A stretch of DNA of 11,988 bases, from positions 1 to 11,988 of the forward strand of contig JACCZR010000071.1 in the NCBI GenBank assembly GCA_013695855.1, read 5' to 3'. The translations under genes were made by a program, and so were the position numbers. This stretch comes from Thermoleophilaceae bacterium. GTDB taxonomy: Bacteria > Actinomycetota > Thermoleophilia > Solirubrobacterales > Thermoleophilaceae. Positions within the stretch are counted from its first letter, which is position 1, and the number at the start of each line of letters is the position of its first letter. The notes under the pieces are model-generated. The model saw only the letters and a list, made by a program, of their open reading frames with translations, ran no database searches and had not been told where the DNA came from. Shown here piece by piece: positions 6,530 through 11,988 of the stretch.

Positions 6530-7594
6530 GTGGCCACGTTCGATCAACTCTCGGCCGACCAGCGCGCGATTCTCGAGCTCGTCCTCAAGCGGGGACAGTC
6601 CTACGAGGACCTCTCCGAGCTGCTCGCGATGCCCGAGAGCCGAGTACGCGAGCTCGCCGAGAGCGCGCTCGTAACGCTCGCCCCTTTGAGTGCGGAGGGC
6701 GTCGACCGCGACTGGCGCGGCCAACTGGCGGACTACGTGATGGGCCAGCAGACCGGCCCCGAGTCGACCGCCACCCGCGGCCACCTGCGCCGCTCGGAGC
6801 CCGCCCGCACCTGGGCCCGCTCGCTGATGGACTCACTCGACGACCTCTACGAGGGTGATGGCCCGCCCGCCATCCCCGAGGGCGACCGCTCGGCCGCCCG
6901 AGCTGAGCGCCGCCCCCGACGCGAGCGGGGCCGCCCCGCGGCCGGTCCCGAGGACGGTGAGGCAGACGACGCCCCGAAGGGAGCGCTGACGCCGGAGGCC
7001 GAGGCCGCCGTCCGCCGCCGGCGCCTGTTGGGGGCCGGAGCGGCTGCAACCGTGGTGGTGGCGCTGGGAGTGCTCGTCTGGCCGATCGGGGTGCTCACGG
7101 GCGACGAAGAGCCGAAGGACCAGCGGACGGGCGGCAACGGCCAGCCGAAGCTGGTGGGCCAGACCGTGCTGCGACCGGTCGAGGGCAACAAGCAGGGGGG
7201 CGGCGTCGCGGTGGTGGCCGAGCGCAGCGGCCAGCGCCAGCTGATCGTGCAGGCCCAGCTCCCCCCCAGCCGGCGCCGCCAAGCCTACGAAGTATGGCTC
7301 TACAACTCCGACGGCGACTCCCAGTCGATTGGCGCCCAGGTCACCGACAAGCAGGGTCGCTACCAGGGCGCCGGGCCCCTGCCGAAAGACTTCGACAAGT
7401 TCGAGTTCATCGACATCTCGCGCGAGGCGATCGACCGCAACGCCAAGCACTCGGGCACGTCGTTCCTACGCGGCCCGCTGGCACCGTTGAAGGGCGAGGG
7501 CGGCGGCCCGCAGCCCCAGCTGCCCCAGCAGCCGCCGCCGCAGCAGCCGCAGCAGCCGCAGGCTCAGCCGCCGCCGCAGCAGCCACAGCCCTAG
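6530..7594 (+). CDS. Single-pass membrane protein fusing a sigma region-4-like HTH to an RskA-like anti-sigma outer domain
   Basis: A 354-residue protein starting at GTG 6530; the 54 in-frame codons upstream are read-through of the thioesterase region. Residues 5-51 (LSADQRAILELVLKRGQSYE through ALVTLAP) resemble the sigma-70 region 4 helix-turn-helix. Residues 62-108 (LADYVMGQQ, SEPARTWARSLMDSLDDLY) look like the regulatory segment found before the membrane helix in anti-sigma proteins. A charged linker (110-165) ends in RRRR. One transmembrane helix spans about 167-190. Residues 205-320 resemble the extracytoplasmic RskA domain (QAYEVWLYN, HSGTSFLRG). The tail (326-354) is almost only Pro and Gln. 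There is no sigma region 2, so it cannot be a complete sigma factor. It may be a membrane-anchored DNA binder or anti-sigma factor sensing an envelope signal. No partner sigma gene is adjacent. Confidence 0.8.
   Translation: MATFDQLSADQRAILELVLKRGQSYEDLSELLAMPESRVRELAESALVTLAPLSAEGVDRDWRGQLADYVMGQQTGPESTATRGHLRRSEPARTWARSLMDSLDDLYEGDGPPAIPEGDRSAARAERRPRRERGRPAAGPEDGEADDAPKGALTPEAEAAVRRRRLLGAGAAATVVVALGVLVWPIGVLTGDEEPKDQRTGGNGQPKLVGQTVLRPVEGNKQGGGVAVVAERSGQRQLIVQAQLPPSRRRQAYEVWLYNSDGDSQSIGAQVTDKQGRYQGAGPLPKDFDKFEFIDISREAIDRNAKHSGTSFLRGPLAPLKGEGGGPQPQLPQQPPPQQPQQPQAQPPPQQPQP
7529..7584 (+). repeat. 36-nt direct repeat encoding a Pro/Gln-rich tail
   Basis: The 20-nt block CAGCCGCCGCCGCAGCAGCC occurs at 7529-7548 and again at 7565-7584, a 36-nt (12-codon) offset that keeps the frame. 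The surrounding DNA is built only of CAG and CCG-type codons and encodes repeats of the type QPPPQQPQ. The tail lies outside the membrane and may span or touch peptidoglycan. Slippage could make its length vary between strains. Confidence 0.7.
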
Positions 7595-9264
7595 GAGGGC
7601 ACCAACTTCCCGGGGTTCATGATCCCGGAAGGGTCGAGCTGCTCCTTGACCGCCCGCAGCACCTCCACCCCAAGCTCGCCGACCTCGTCGCACATCCACG
7701 GCAGGTGGTCGCGCCCGACGGCGTGGTGGTGGGTGATCGTGCCGCCCCGGGCCACGATGGCCTCGCTGGCGGCGCTCTTGGCCGCGCTCCACTGGTCGAG
7801 CTCGGCGCCCTCCTCCTGGCGGGCGAGGAAGGTGAAGTACAGCGACGCACCGGAGGGGTAGACGTGCGAGATGTGGCACGTCACCAGCGGGGGCGTGCCA
7901 CGCATCTCCAGAGAGGTGCGCAGGGCATCCTGCACCGCCGCCCGCAGCTCGGCCAGCCGGCTCCACGTGGTGGCGGTCTCGAGCGTCTCGGCCATCACCC
8001 CGCGCTCCAGCAGGACGTCGCGCAGGTATGGACCGGCAAAGCGCCCCCGCGCCCACTCCCGCCCGGGGCGGCGGCCAAGCGTCACGCCCCCCGCGGCGCG
8101 CAGCAGGCCGCCCGCTCGCTTCTGGCGGTGTGCCACGTCGTCCGAGCTGCCCTCGTAGCCGACGATCGCCAGGCAGCCGCTCTCGCGGCGCCGAGCCCGT
8201 AGGTACGCCCGCCCAAGGCGCTGCGAGGCACCTGCGCCGGCGATGGCCAGCGACAGCCGCGTCTCCTGCTCGTCGGACAGCCGCGTCACGTCAGGGGAGG
8301 CGCCGCGCTGCTCGAGCGCCCGGAGAGCCTCGGAGCCCTCGCCGAAGGAGCTGAACGCCCAGCCCTCGTAGACGCGCTCCTCGGGCACCGGTCGCACCCG
8401 CAGGGTCGCCTCGGTGATCACCCCGAGTGCACCCTCAGAGCCCACCACGAGCTCGAGCAGCGATGGCCCGGCCGCCGTGGCGGGCACGGGCTCGAGCACC
8501 AGCTCACCGGCCGGCGCGCAGAGGCGCACGCCCTCGACCAGGTCATCGATGCGTCCGTAGCCCGTGGAGGCCTGCCCCGCCGAGCGGGTAGCCACCCACC
8601 CGCCCACCGTCGAGTACTCGAACGATTGCGGAAAGTGGCCGAGCGTCAGCCCGGCCGAGTTGAGCGCCGCCTCGGCGGCGGGGCCCAGCAGGCCGGACTC
8701 GAGCGTCGCGATGAGCGACATCTCGTCGATGTCGACCACGCGGTCCAAGAGAGAGAGATCGAGAGTGACCACGGACTCGTGACCGTCGCGCAGGGGCTCG
8801 ACGCCGCCGACGACGCTCGTGCCTCCGCCGAAGGGGACCACCGCCACCCCGTGCTCGGTGCAGGCGGCGAGCACGGTGGGGATCTGGTCCGCGAACTCGG
8901 GGATCAGGACTCCGTCGGGGGCGCCTGACAAATCGCCGGCCCGCAGACGCACGAGATCGGGGTATCCGCGTCCCGCGGCATGGGCCACGCGCGTGTCGCG
9001 GTCGATGCGCAGCGCCCGCGGGCCGACGGCGTCCGCCAGGGAGGCGTGCGCTGCGGGGCGTAGGCGGGGCGCAGGGAGCTCGAGGTCGTCCAGCCGTGCC
9101 GGCGCGCGTCGCACCGATGGGTCGGCCTCCAGCTCGTCGCGCAGCAGCGCCTCAGCCGCCGGGCTCAGATCGGGGTCGTGGCCGTCCTCCCCCCAGCCCC
9201 ACCAGCGCCGGAGCGCAGGCCGGGCGTCGGCCGGCCGACCACCGTCGCTCGATCCCTTTCGCAT
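7591..9264 (-). CDS. FAD-linked oxidase, alkyldihydroxyacetonephosphate synthase-like
   Basis: A 557-residue flavoprotein of the VAO/PCMH fold. The FAD-binding domain has PFGGGTSVVGG (144-154), HFPQSFEYSTVGGWVATRSAG (210-230) and GSEGALGVITEATLRV (275-290). Three features point to the alkyl-DHAP synthase (ADPS/AGPS) branch: the N-terminal WWGWGEDGHD (21-30), ISHVYPSGASLYFTF (465-479) and the His cluster THHHAVGRDH (511-520). ADPS swaps the acyl chain of acyl-DHAP for an alkyl chain to begin ether-lipid synthesis, but bacterial relatives include oxidases of unknown substrate. The ATG at 9264 overlaps the stop of the preceding SRPBCC gene by one base (TGATG), implying translational coupling. 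The frame stays open well upstream of this ATG, but that stretch is a shadow of the SRPBCC gene. It is the last gene of the operon; its stop shares a CTAG with the convergent fusion gene. Confidence 0.88.
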   Translation of the reverse strand: MRKGSSDGGRPADARPALRRWWGWGEDGHDPDLSPAAEALLRDELEADPSVRRAPARLDDLELPAPRLRPAAHASLADAVGPRALRIDRDTRVAHAAGRGYPDLVRLRAGDLSGAPDGVLIPEFADQIPTVLAACTEHGVAVVPFGGGTSVVGGVEPLRDGHESVVTLDLSLLDRVVDIDEMSLIATLESGLLGPAAEAALNSAGLTLGHFPQSFEYSTVGGWVATRSAGQASTGYGRIDDLVEGVRLCAPAGELVLEPVPATAAGPSLLELVVGSEGALGVITEATLRVRPVPEERVYEGWAFSSFGEGSEALRALEQRGASPDVTRLSDEQETRLSLAIAGAGASQRLGRAYLRARRRESGCLAIVGYEGSSDDVAHRQKRAGGLLRAAGGVTLGRRPGREWARGRFAGPYLRDVLLERGVMAETLETATTWSRLAELRAAVQDALRTSLEMRGTPPLVTCHISHVYPSGASLYFTFLARQEEGAELDQWSAAKSAASEAIVARGGTITHHHAVGRDHLPWMCDEVGELGVEVLRAVKEQLDPSGIMNPGKLVPS

Positions 9265-9704
9265 CAGTGAAGCTCCACCAGGCGCTCGAGTCCCTCCAGC
9301 GCGCCGTCCAGGGTCTTCTTGGTGGCGAGGCGGACCTGGATCGAGCCGAAGCGGGCGAAGCCGCGCAGCCTGATCCGGTGGGCGAGCTTCACCGTTGTTC
9401 GGTCCCCGGCAGGCTCGAGCAGCAACTGGTAACGCGAATCGCTCATGATCCGCTCGAAGGGCGACTCCTCGATCTCGTGGCGCCAGACAAGCCGCTCGGG
9501 CGTCACGGACTCGACCACGGTGTAGTCGGCCCGCAGGCTCTTTCCGCGGGGGGTCTCCATCACCGTGGTCCAGGCCTCGGCGCTCACGTCCTCGACCCGC
9601 GTCACCGAGGGCCACCACTCGGGCAGTCGCCCGGGGTCGCGGACCACCGTCCAAACCGCCTCCCGTGGGGCTGCCAGGGCCCGCTCGCGCCTAATCGAAG
9701 GCAC
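9264..9704 (-). CDS. SRPBCC-family (polyketide cyclase / START-like) protein
   Basis: A 146-residue single-domain protein with the usual SRPBCC opening: RERALAAPREAVWTVVRDPGRLPEWWPSVTRVE (7-39). The pattern of a short strand, a helix and then P-x-WWP is diagnostic. It continues with beta-strands and ends in a long amphipathic helix (FGSIQVRLATKKTLDGALEGLERLVELH). Such proteins form a hydrophobic cavity that binds lipids or aromatic ligands; their roles range from cyclases to lipid transfer, so no precise job can be given. GTG at 9704 shares its G with the apt stop codon (TAGTG), and its own stop overlaps the ADPS-like ATG. This suggests coupled translation and perhaps a functional link with that flavoprotein, for example in lipid handling (inference). 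Confidence 0.85.
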   Translation of the reverse strand: MPSIRRERALAAPREAVWTVVRDPGRLPEWWPSVTRVEDVSAEAWTTVMETPRGKSLRADYTVVESVTPERLVWRHEIEESPFERIMSDSRYQLLLEPAGDRTTVKLAHRIRLRGFARFGSIQVRLATKKTLDGALEGLERLVELH

Positions 9705-10237
9705 TACTCGCTCTCGTAGGTGATCAGGCTGAGCACGTCGCGGCCGGCCAGGCGGCTGCGCCCGTTCAGGAACTCGAGCTCGACGAGGAAGGCGCAGCCG
9801 ACCACCTCGCCGCCGGCCTGCTCCACCAGCCGGCAAAGCGCCTCCGCGGTGCCGCCGGTGGCCAGGAGATCGTCGTGCACCAGCACCCGCGGGCCGCCTC
9901 GCATGGCGTCGCTGTGCACCTCGAGAGCGTCCACTCCGTACTCGAGCTCGTACTCCGCCGAGTCGACCTCGCGCGGCAGCTTGCCCGGCTTTCGCGCCAC
10001 GACGAAGCCGGCGCCCGAGGCGGCTGCCAGCGCCCCGCCCAGGACAAACCCGCGCGCTTCGGCCGAGACCACGTAGTCGATCCCGTGCGCCTTCGCGTAG
10101 TCGGCGAGCTGGTCCACGGCCGAGCGCAGCGCCGCCGCGTCGAGCAGCAGCGGCGTGATGTCCTTGAAGACGATTCCCGGGCGCGGGTAGTCCGGGACGT
10201 CCCGGATGTGGGACCGAAGGTCCGGCGCCGTGCTCAC
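9704..10237 (-). CDS. apt: Adenine phosphoribosyltransferase
   Basis: A 177-residue type I phosphoribosyltransferase that joins adenine and PRPP to give AMP (purine salvage, cytosol). The N-terminus shows the APRT signature VPDYPRPGIVFKDITPLL (14-31). SAEARGFVLGGALA (58-71) is the adenine-pocket and backbone region. RKPGKLP (82-88) is the flexible catalytic loop. The PRPP motif VLVHDDLLATGGTA spans 118-131, with His at position 121 where Val or Asp is usual. The length matches the bacterial family (about 170-180). The start is GTG at 10237, overlapping the upstream regulator's stop by 4 nt (GTGA). In many bacteria apt sits beside rel/spoT; here it follows a GarA/FtsR pair instead. Confidence 0.96.
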   Translation of the reverse strand: MSTAPDLRSHIRDVPDYPRPGIVFKDITPLLLDAAALRSAVDQLADYAKAHGIDYVVSAEARGFVLGGALAAASGAGFVVARKPGKLPREVDSAEYELEYGVDALEVHSDAMRGGPRVLVHDDLLATGGTAEALCRLVEQAGGEVVGCAFLVELEFLNGRSRLAGRDVLSLITYESE

Positions 10238-11001
10238 CTGGTGAGCTTGCGCAGGTCCCGGATGAGGAGGAGGTGCTTGAGGTTCGAGGCGATCGCCGCC
10301 AGGTTCTCAAGCGCCTCCACCGCCTCGCGGCGGCGCTCGGGGTTGCGCGAGCGCAGAGCCGGGGCGAGAATCTGCTCGAGCAGCGCGGCCTCGCGGTCGG
10401 CCGACGTACGGAAGACCCGCAGGTTGCGCCCACCCACGCCGAAGCGCTTGAGCTCTTGGGTGGCGCGCACGATCTCGCGGTCGGTGTCGTCGTAGAGGGT
10501 CTCCCCGTTCTGCTTCTCGCCGCGGATCACCCCGTACTCCTCGAGCTCCTTGACCAGGGCACGGTCTGCTCCAGTCTGCTCCAGCACGTCCTCCAGGCGG
10601 TATTGAGCGCTCTGGCCACCCTCTACGGATGCCCGCCGCAGCGCGCCGCGCTGGTCGTTCGAAGGGGGGCTCGCCTTGGCGATCTCCTGGTCGGCGCGGC
10701 CGGCCGCCAGCTCCTGGCGAATGACCCTCAATGGGAGGAACTCGTCGCGCTGCAGGCGCAAGATGGTCCGCAGCCTCGCCACGTCGGCGGGCGCGTAGAG
10801 GCGATAGCCGCCCTGGGTGCGCCGCGGAGAGAGCAGCTTCTGGTCCTCGAGGTAGCGGACCTTGGAGATCGAGATGTCGGAGAACTCGCGCTCCAGCTGC
10901 TTGACCACAGCGCCGATGGTGAGCGCCTTGGCCGGTCGTGCGGGTTCGGAGCCTCCGGTGCTCGGCCTGCGCGCCTCGTCTAGGGGGACGTCCGTGCTCA
11001 C
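10234..11001 (-). CDS. MerR-family transcriptional regulator, FtsR-like (Rv1828 type)
   Basis: A 255-residue DNA-binding regulator. The MerR winged helix occupies about 26-98: LTIGAVVKQLEREFSDISISKVRYLED, then RRTQGGYRLYAPADVARLR and QRDEFLPLRVIRQEL. This SISK-(V/I)R(Y/F)LE ... GYR ... LPL-(R/K)VIR layout is that of the actinobacterial FtsR family (C. glutamicum FtsR, M. tuberculosis Rv1828), which activates ftsZ transcription in C. glutamicum. The middle and C-terminal parts (YRLEDVLEQTGADRALVKELEEYGVI, DREIVRATQELKRFGV, ADREAALLEQILAPAL) match the family's second domain. GTG at 11001 overlaps the stop of the FHA gene by 4 nt (GTGA). The family's usual neighbour is a GarA/OdhI FHA gene, as here. 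The frame is open further upstream, but only as a shadow of the FHA gene. Confidence 0.9.
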   Translation of the reverse strand: MSTDVPLDEARRPSTGGSEPARPAKALTIGAVVKQLEREFSDISISKVRYLEDQKLLSPRRTQGGYRLYAPADVARLRTILRLQRDEFLPLRVIRQELAAGRADQEIAKASPPSNDQRGALRRASVEGGQSAQYRLEDVLEQTGADRALVKELEEYGVIRGEKQNGETLYDDTDREIVRATQELKRFGVGGRNLRVFRTSADREAALLEQILAPALRSRNPERRREAVEALENLAAIASNLKHLLLIRDLRKLTR

Positions 11002-11462
11002 CGTTCGAGGTAGGTGAGCTTGTACTTGCCCACCTGCAGCTCGTCGCCGTTGGCCAGTCGGTGGGACTCGATGCGTCGTCGGTTCACGTAGGTGCCGTTC
11101 AGCGAGCCCAAGTCGTCGATGTAGAGGCCGTCGCGACGGCGCACCAGCAGGGCGTGGTTTCGTGAGACGGTCACGTCGTCGAGGAAGACCTCGGCTTCCG
11201 GGCTGCGGCCGATCGTCATGCGGTCGCCGCTCACGTTGAACAGCTCGCCGGAGCGTCCGCCACCGGCCCTGATGACCAGAGTGGCGCCCTCGCCGGCAAC
11301 CTCCTCGAGGTCTACCGGCTTGAGCTCCCCGGTCTCGTCCACCTGGTAGGTCTCGGTGGTGTCCCCGCCGCCCGAGGGCTTGGTGTCGCCCAGGAAGGCG
11401 CCGCACTTCGAACAGTAGTTCGCGCCGTCGGCGTTGACGAAACCGCACTGGCGGCAGTGCAC
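10998..11462 (-). CDS. GarA/OdhI-like FHA-domain protein with N-terminal zinc ribbon
   Basis: A 154-residue protein. Residues 3-20 hold a zinc-ribbon pattern CxxC...CxxC (C3, C6, C17, C20). A short linker contains DTTETYQVD (34-42), resembling the N-terminal phospho-threonine motif of GarA/OdhI; T35 or T36 would be the kinase site. An FHA domain fills about 60-154, with GRS at 85-87, SRNH at 100-103 and GSLNGTYVN at 119-127. The last two stretches are nearly those of mycobacterial GarA. Known GarA/OdhI proteins inhibit 2-oxoglutarate dehydrogenase and act on glutamate enzymes when unphosphorylated; phosphorylation makes the FHA domain bind its own tail and switches it off. They lack the zinc ribbon, which might recruit another partner here. 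GTG at 11462 is preceded by AGGTAG with about 7 nt spacing. Confidence 0.9.
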   Translation of the reverse strand: MHCRQCGFVNADGANYCSKCGAFLGDTKPSGGGDTTETYQVDETGELKPVDLEEVAGEGATLVIRAGGGRSGELFNVSGDRMTIGRSPEAEVFLDDVTVSRNHALLVRRRDGLYIDDLGSLNGTYVNRRRIESHRLANGDELQVGKYKLTYLER

Positions 11463-11471
11463 CGGTGCTAC

Positions 11472-11735
11472 CTACTCGACGTCGCCGTCGCCCTCGGGAA
11501 TGGCCTTGCCCGAAAGGATGTCGCTCAGCTGCTGGACGTCGGCGCCCGTGATGATGGCCTCGCCCTCCTGGTGCTTCTTGCGCAGCCGGTTCACCAGCTC
11601 CGCTCGTAGGATGTCGATCTTGCCGTGCAGCATCCGGCGCTGGTAAGAGACCTCTTGCTCGTCTTCGGTGAGCTGTTGGATGAGGCTCTTCAGCTCCTCG
11701 TCGGAGAGCGCGCCGAGATCGGGAAACGTGTCCAT
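11472..11735 (-). CDS. RsiG-like small coiled-coil protein with a near-complete c-di-GMP-binding signature
   Basis: An 87-residue, highly charged, helical protein. LSDEELKSLIQQLTEDEQEVS leads into SYQRRMLHGKIDILRAEL, with no signal peptide or membrane helix. The known signature of RsiG, the c-di-GMP-responsive anti-sigma factor of WhiG, is E(x3)S(x2)R(x3)Q(x3)D. Here E26, S30, R33 and D41 are in exact register, and H37 replaces the Gln. Streptomyces RsiG has two copies of the motif in one chain; an ancestral type with one motif acts as a homodimer, and this protein has one. It may bind c-di-GMP as a dimer and restrain a WhiG-type sigma factor, none of which is in the window. The function is inferred from the motif. 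ATG at 11735 has only a distant AGGA (13 nt away). It is first in the six-gene operon, 9 nt before the FHA gene. Confidence 0.75.
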   Translation of the reverse strand: MDTFPDLGALSDEELKSLIQQLTEDEQEVSYQRRMLHGKIDILRAELVNRLRKKHQEGEAIITGADVQQLSDILSGKAIPEGDGDVE

Positions 11736-11771
11736 GGGGCGGGTCAGGTCCTTTCGTGCGGAGGCCGGGCG

Positions 11772-11777
11772 AGTCTA
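11772..11777 (-). promoter_or_regulatory. Candidate -10 of the RsiG-like/garA-like/ftsR-like operon
   Basis: TAGACT on the minus strand lies in the 52-bp gap before the RsiG-like gene and would give a leader of about 30 nt. An AAAGGA sits in that leader, though too far from the ATG for normal SD spacing. No matching -35 was found at 16-18 nt, so the operon may instead be read from the upstream membrane-protein gene. Confidence 0.3.
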
Positions 11778-11787
11778 CAGGTGGGGA

Positions 11788-11988
11788 TCAAGTCGAGCTT
11801 GAGGGTCGGTTGCGAAGGTGCCGCACGCCGTCTTGCAGGTACAGGGCGGTTGCTCCGAGCGTCAGGGCCAGGCCCACGTAGAGCAGAGCTTCGGGAACCC
11901 AGGAGTCGATGAGGATCGCGAGCCCCAGCGCCGTCATCGTGGGCCAGACGGCCCAGCGCCCGAGCATGTTGAGCTTGATGTCCACCCC
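11788..11988 (-). CDS. C-terminal part of a membrane protein, possibly a CDP-alcohol phosphatidyltransferase
   Basis: The reading frame is open to the right edge (codons read G V D I K L N M L G R W). The GTG at 11985 is therefore probably an internal Val, and the gene continues beyond the window. Two hydrophobic helices are visible: roughly WAVWPTMTALGLAILI and ALLYVGLALTLGATALYL. A basic tail ending in RHLRNRPSSST follows. A LGRWAVWPTM-type turn and a closing helix pair are reminiscent of the C-terminus of PgsA-like CDP-alcohol phosphatidyltransferases in high-GC actinobacteria. The catalytic CDP-OH-P motif would lie outside the window, so the family call is weak. It ends 52 bp before the RsiG-like gene on the same strand and might be co-transcribed with it. 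Confidence 0.45.
   Translation of the reverse strand, partial: GVDIKLNMLGRWAVWPTMTALGLAILIDSWVPEALLYVGLALTLGATALYLQDGVRHLRNRPSSST

Noticed and set aside
9265..9654. N-terminal extension of the ADPS-like protein to 687 residues
   Set aside because: The extra 130 residues are an out-of-frame reading of the SRPBCC gene; the family-like start is the ATG at 9264 with a TGATG overlap.
11002..11448. N-terminal extension of the MerR regulator to 404 residues
   Set aside because: The extra part is an out-of-frame reading of the FHA gene; GTG at 11001 with a GTGA overlap starts just before the MerR domain.
1..11988. Mobile elements, CRISPR arrays, tRNA or rRNA genes
   Set aside because: No transposase or integrase frames, no regularly spaced repeats, no terminal inverted repeats and no tRNA-like or rRNA-like segments were seen by eye on either strand.

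Overview
The window is a gene-dense, very GC-rich bacterial chromosome segment with about 13 protein genes, two of them cut by the window edges. Many genes start with GTG, lack a clear Shine-Dalgarno sequence, or have a -10-like hexamer 5-10 nt before the start codon. The GarA-like FHA / FtsR-like MerR gene pair is a known actinobacterial synteny, and an RsiG-like protein and a c-di-AMP riboswitch ahead of a wall-enzyme gene also fit Actinomycetota. A deep-branching class such as Thermoleophilia or Rubrobacteria seems most likely (inference). I see no mobile element, CRISPR array, tRNA or rRNA.

Layout. (1) 1-503, minus: an ECF-type sigma factor, GTG start, cut at the left edge. It diverges from dinB (DNA polymerase IV, 580-1710, plus). 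(2) 1742-2656, minus: a secreted two-Ig-domain plus RlpA/DPBB wall protein, preceded on its own strand by a ydaO-type c-di-AMP riboswitch (about 2683-2828). (3) 2966-3415, plus: YbaK-type tRNA deacylase, apparently leaderless. (4) 3412-4281, minus: epoxide-hydrolase-like alpha/beta hydrolase, diverging from nadE (4311-6104, plus), a glutamine-dependent NAD synthetase, across a 29-bp gap. (5) 6091-6501, minus: PaaI-type hotdog thioesterase, diverging from a plus-strand gene (6530-7594) that joins a sigma region-4-like helix-turn-helix, a transmembrane helix and an RskA-like outer domain in one polypeptide. (6) 7591-11735, all minus: a compact six-gene operon, read in the order RsiG-like protein, zinc-ribbon GarA-like FHA protein, FtsR-like MerR regulator, apt, SRPBCC protein, ADPS-like flavoprotein. 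Its junctions are +9, -4, -4, -1 and -1 nt. (7) Right edge, minus: the C-terminal end of a membrane protein, possibly a CDP-alcohol phosphatidyltransferase.

How it fits together. The main theme is regulation by second messengers and phosphorylation. A c-di-AMP riboswitch probably controls a cell-wall enzyme. A small protein carries most of the c-di-GMP-binding signature of the anti-sigma factor RsiG. A GarA-like phospho-switch is co-transcribed with an FtsR-type regulator. The sigma4/RskA fusion looks like a one-piece membrane-anchored transcription regulator. The remaining genes are housekeeping: NAD synthesis, purine salvage, tRNA proofreading and translesion synthesis. The genes are so tightly packed that no intrinsic terminator is evident, and two convergent pairs end inside a shared CTAG.
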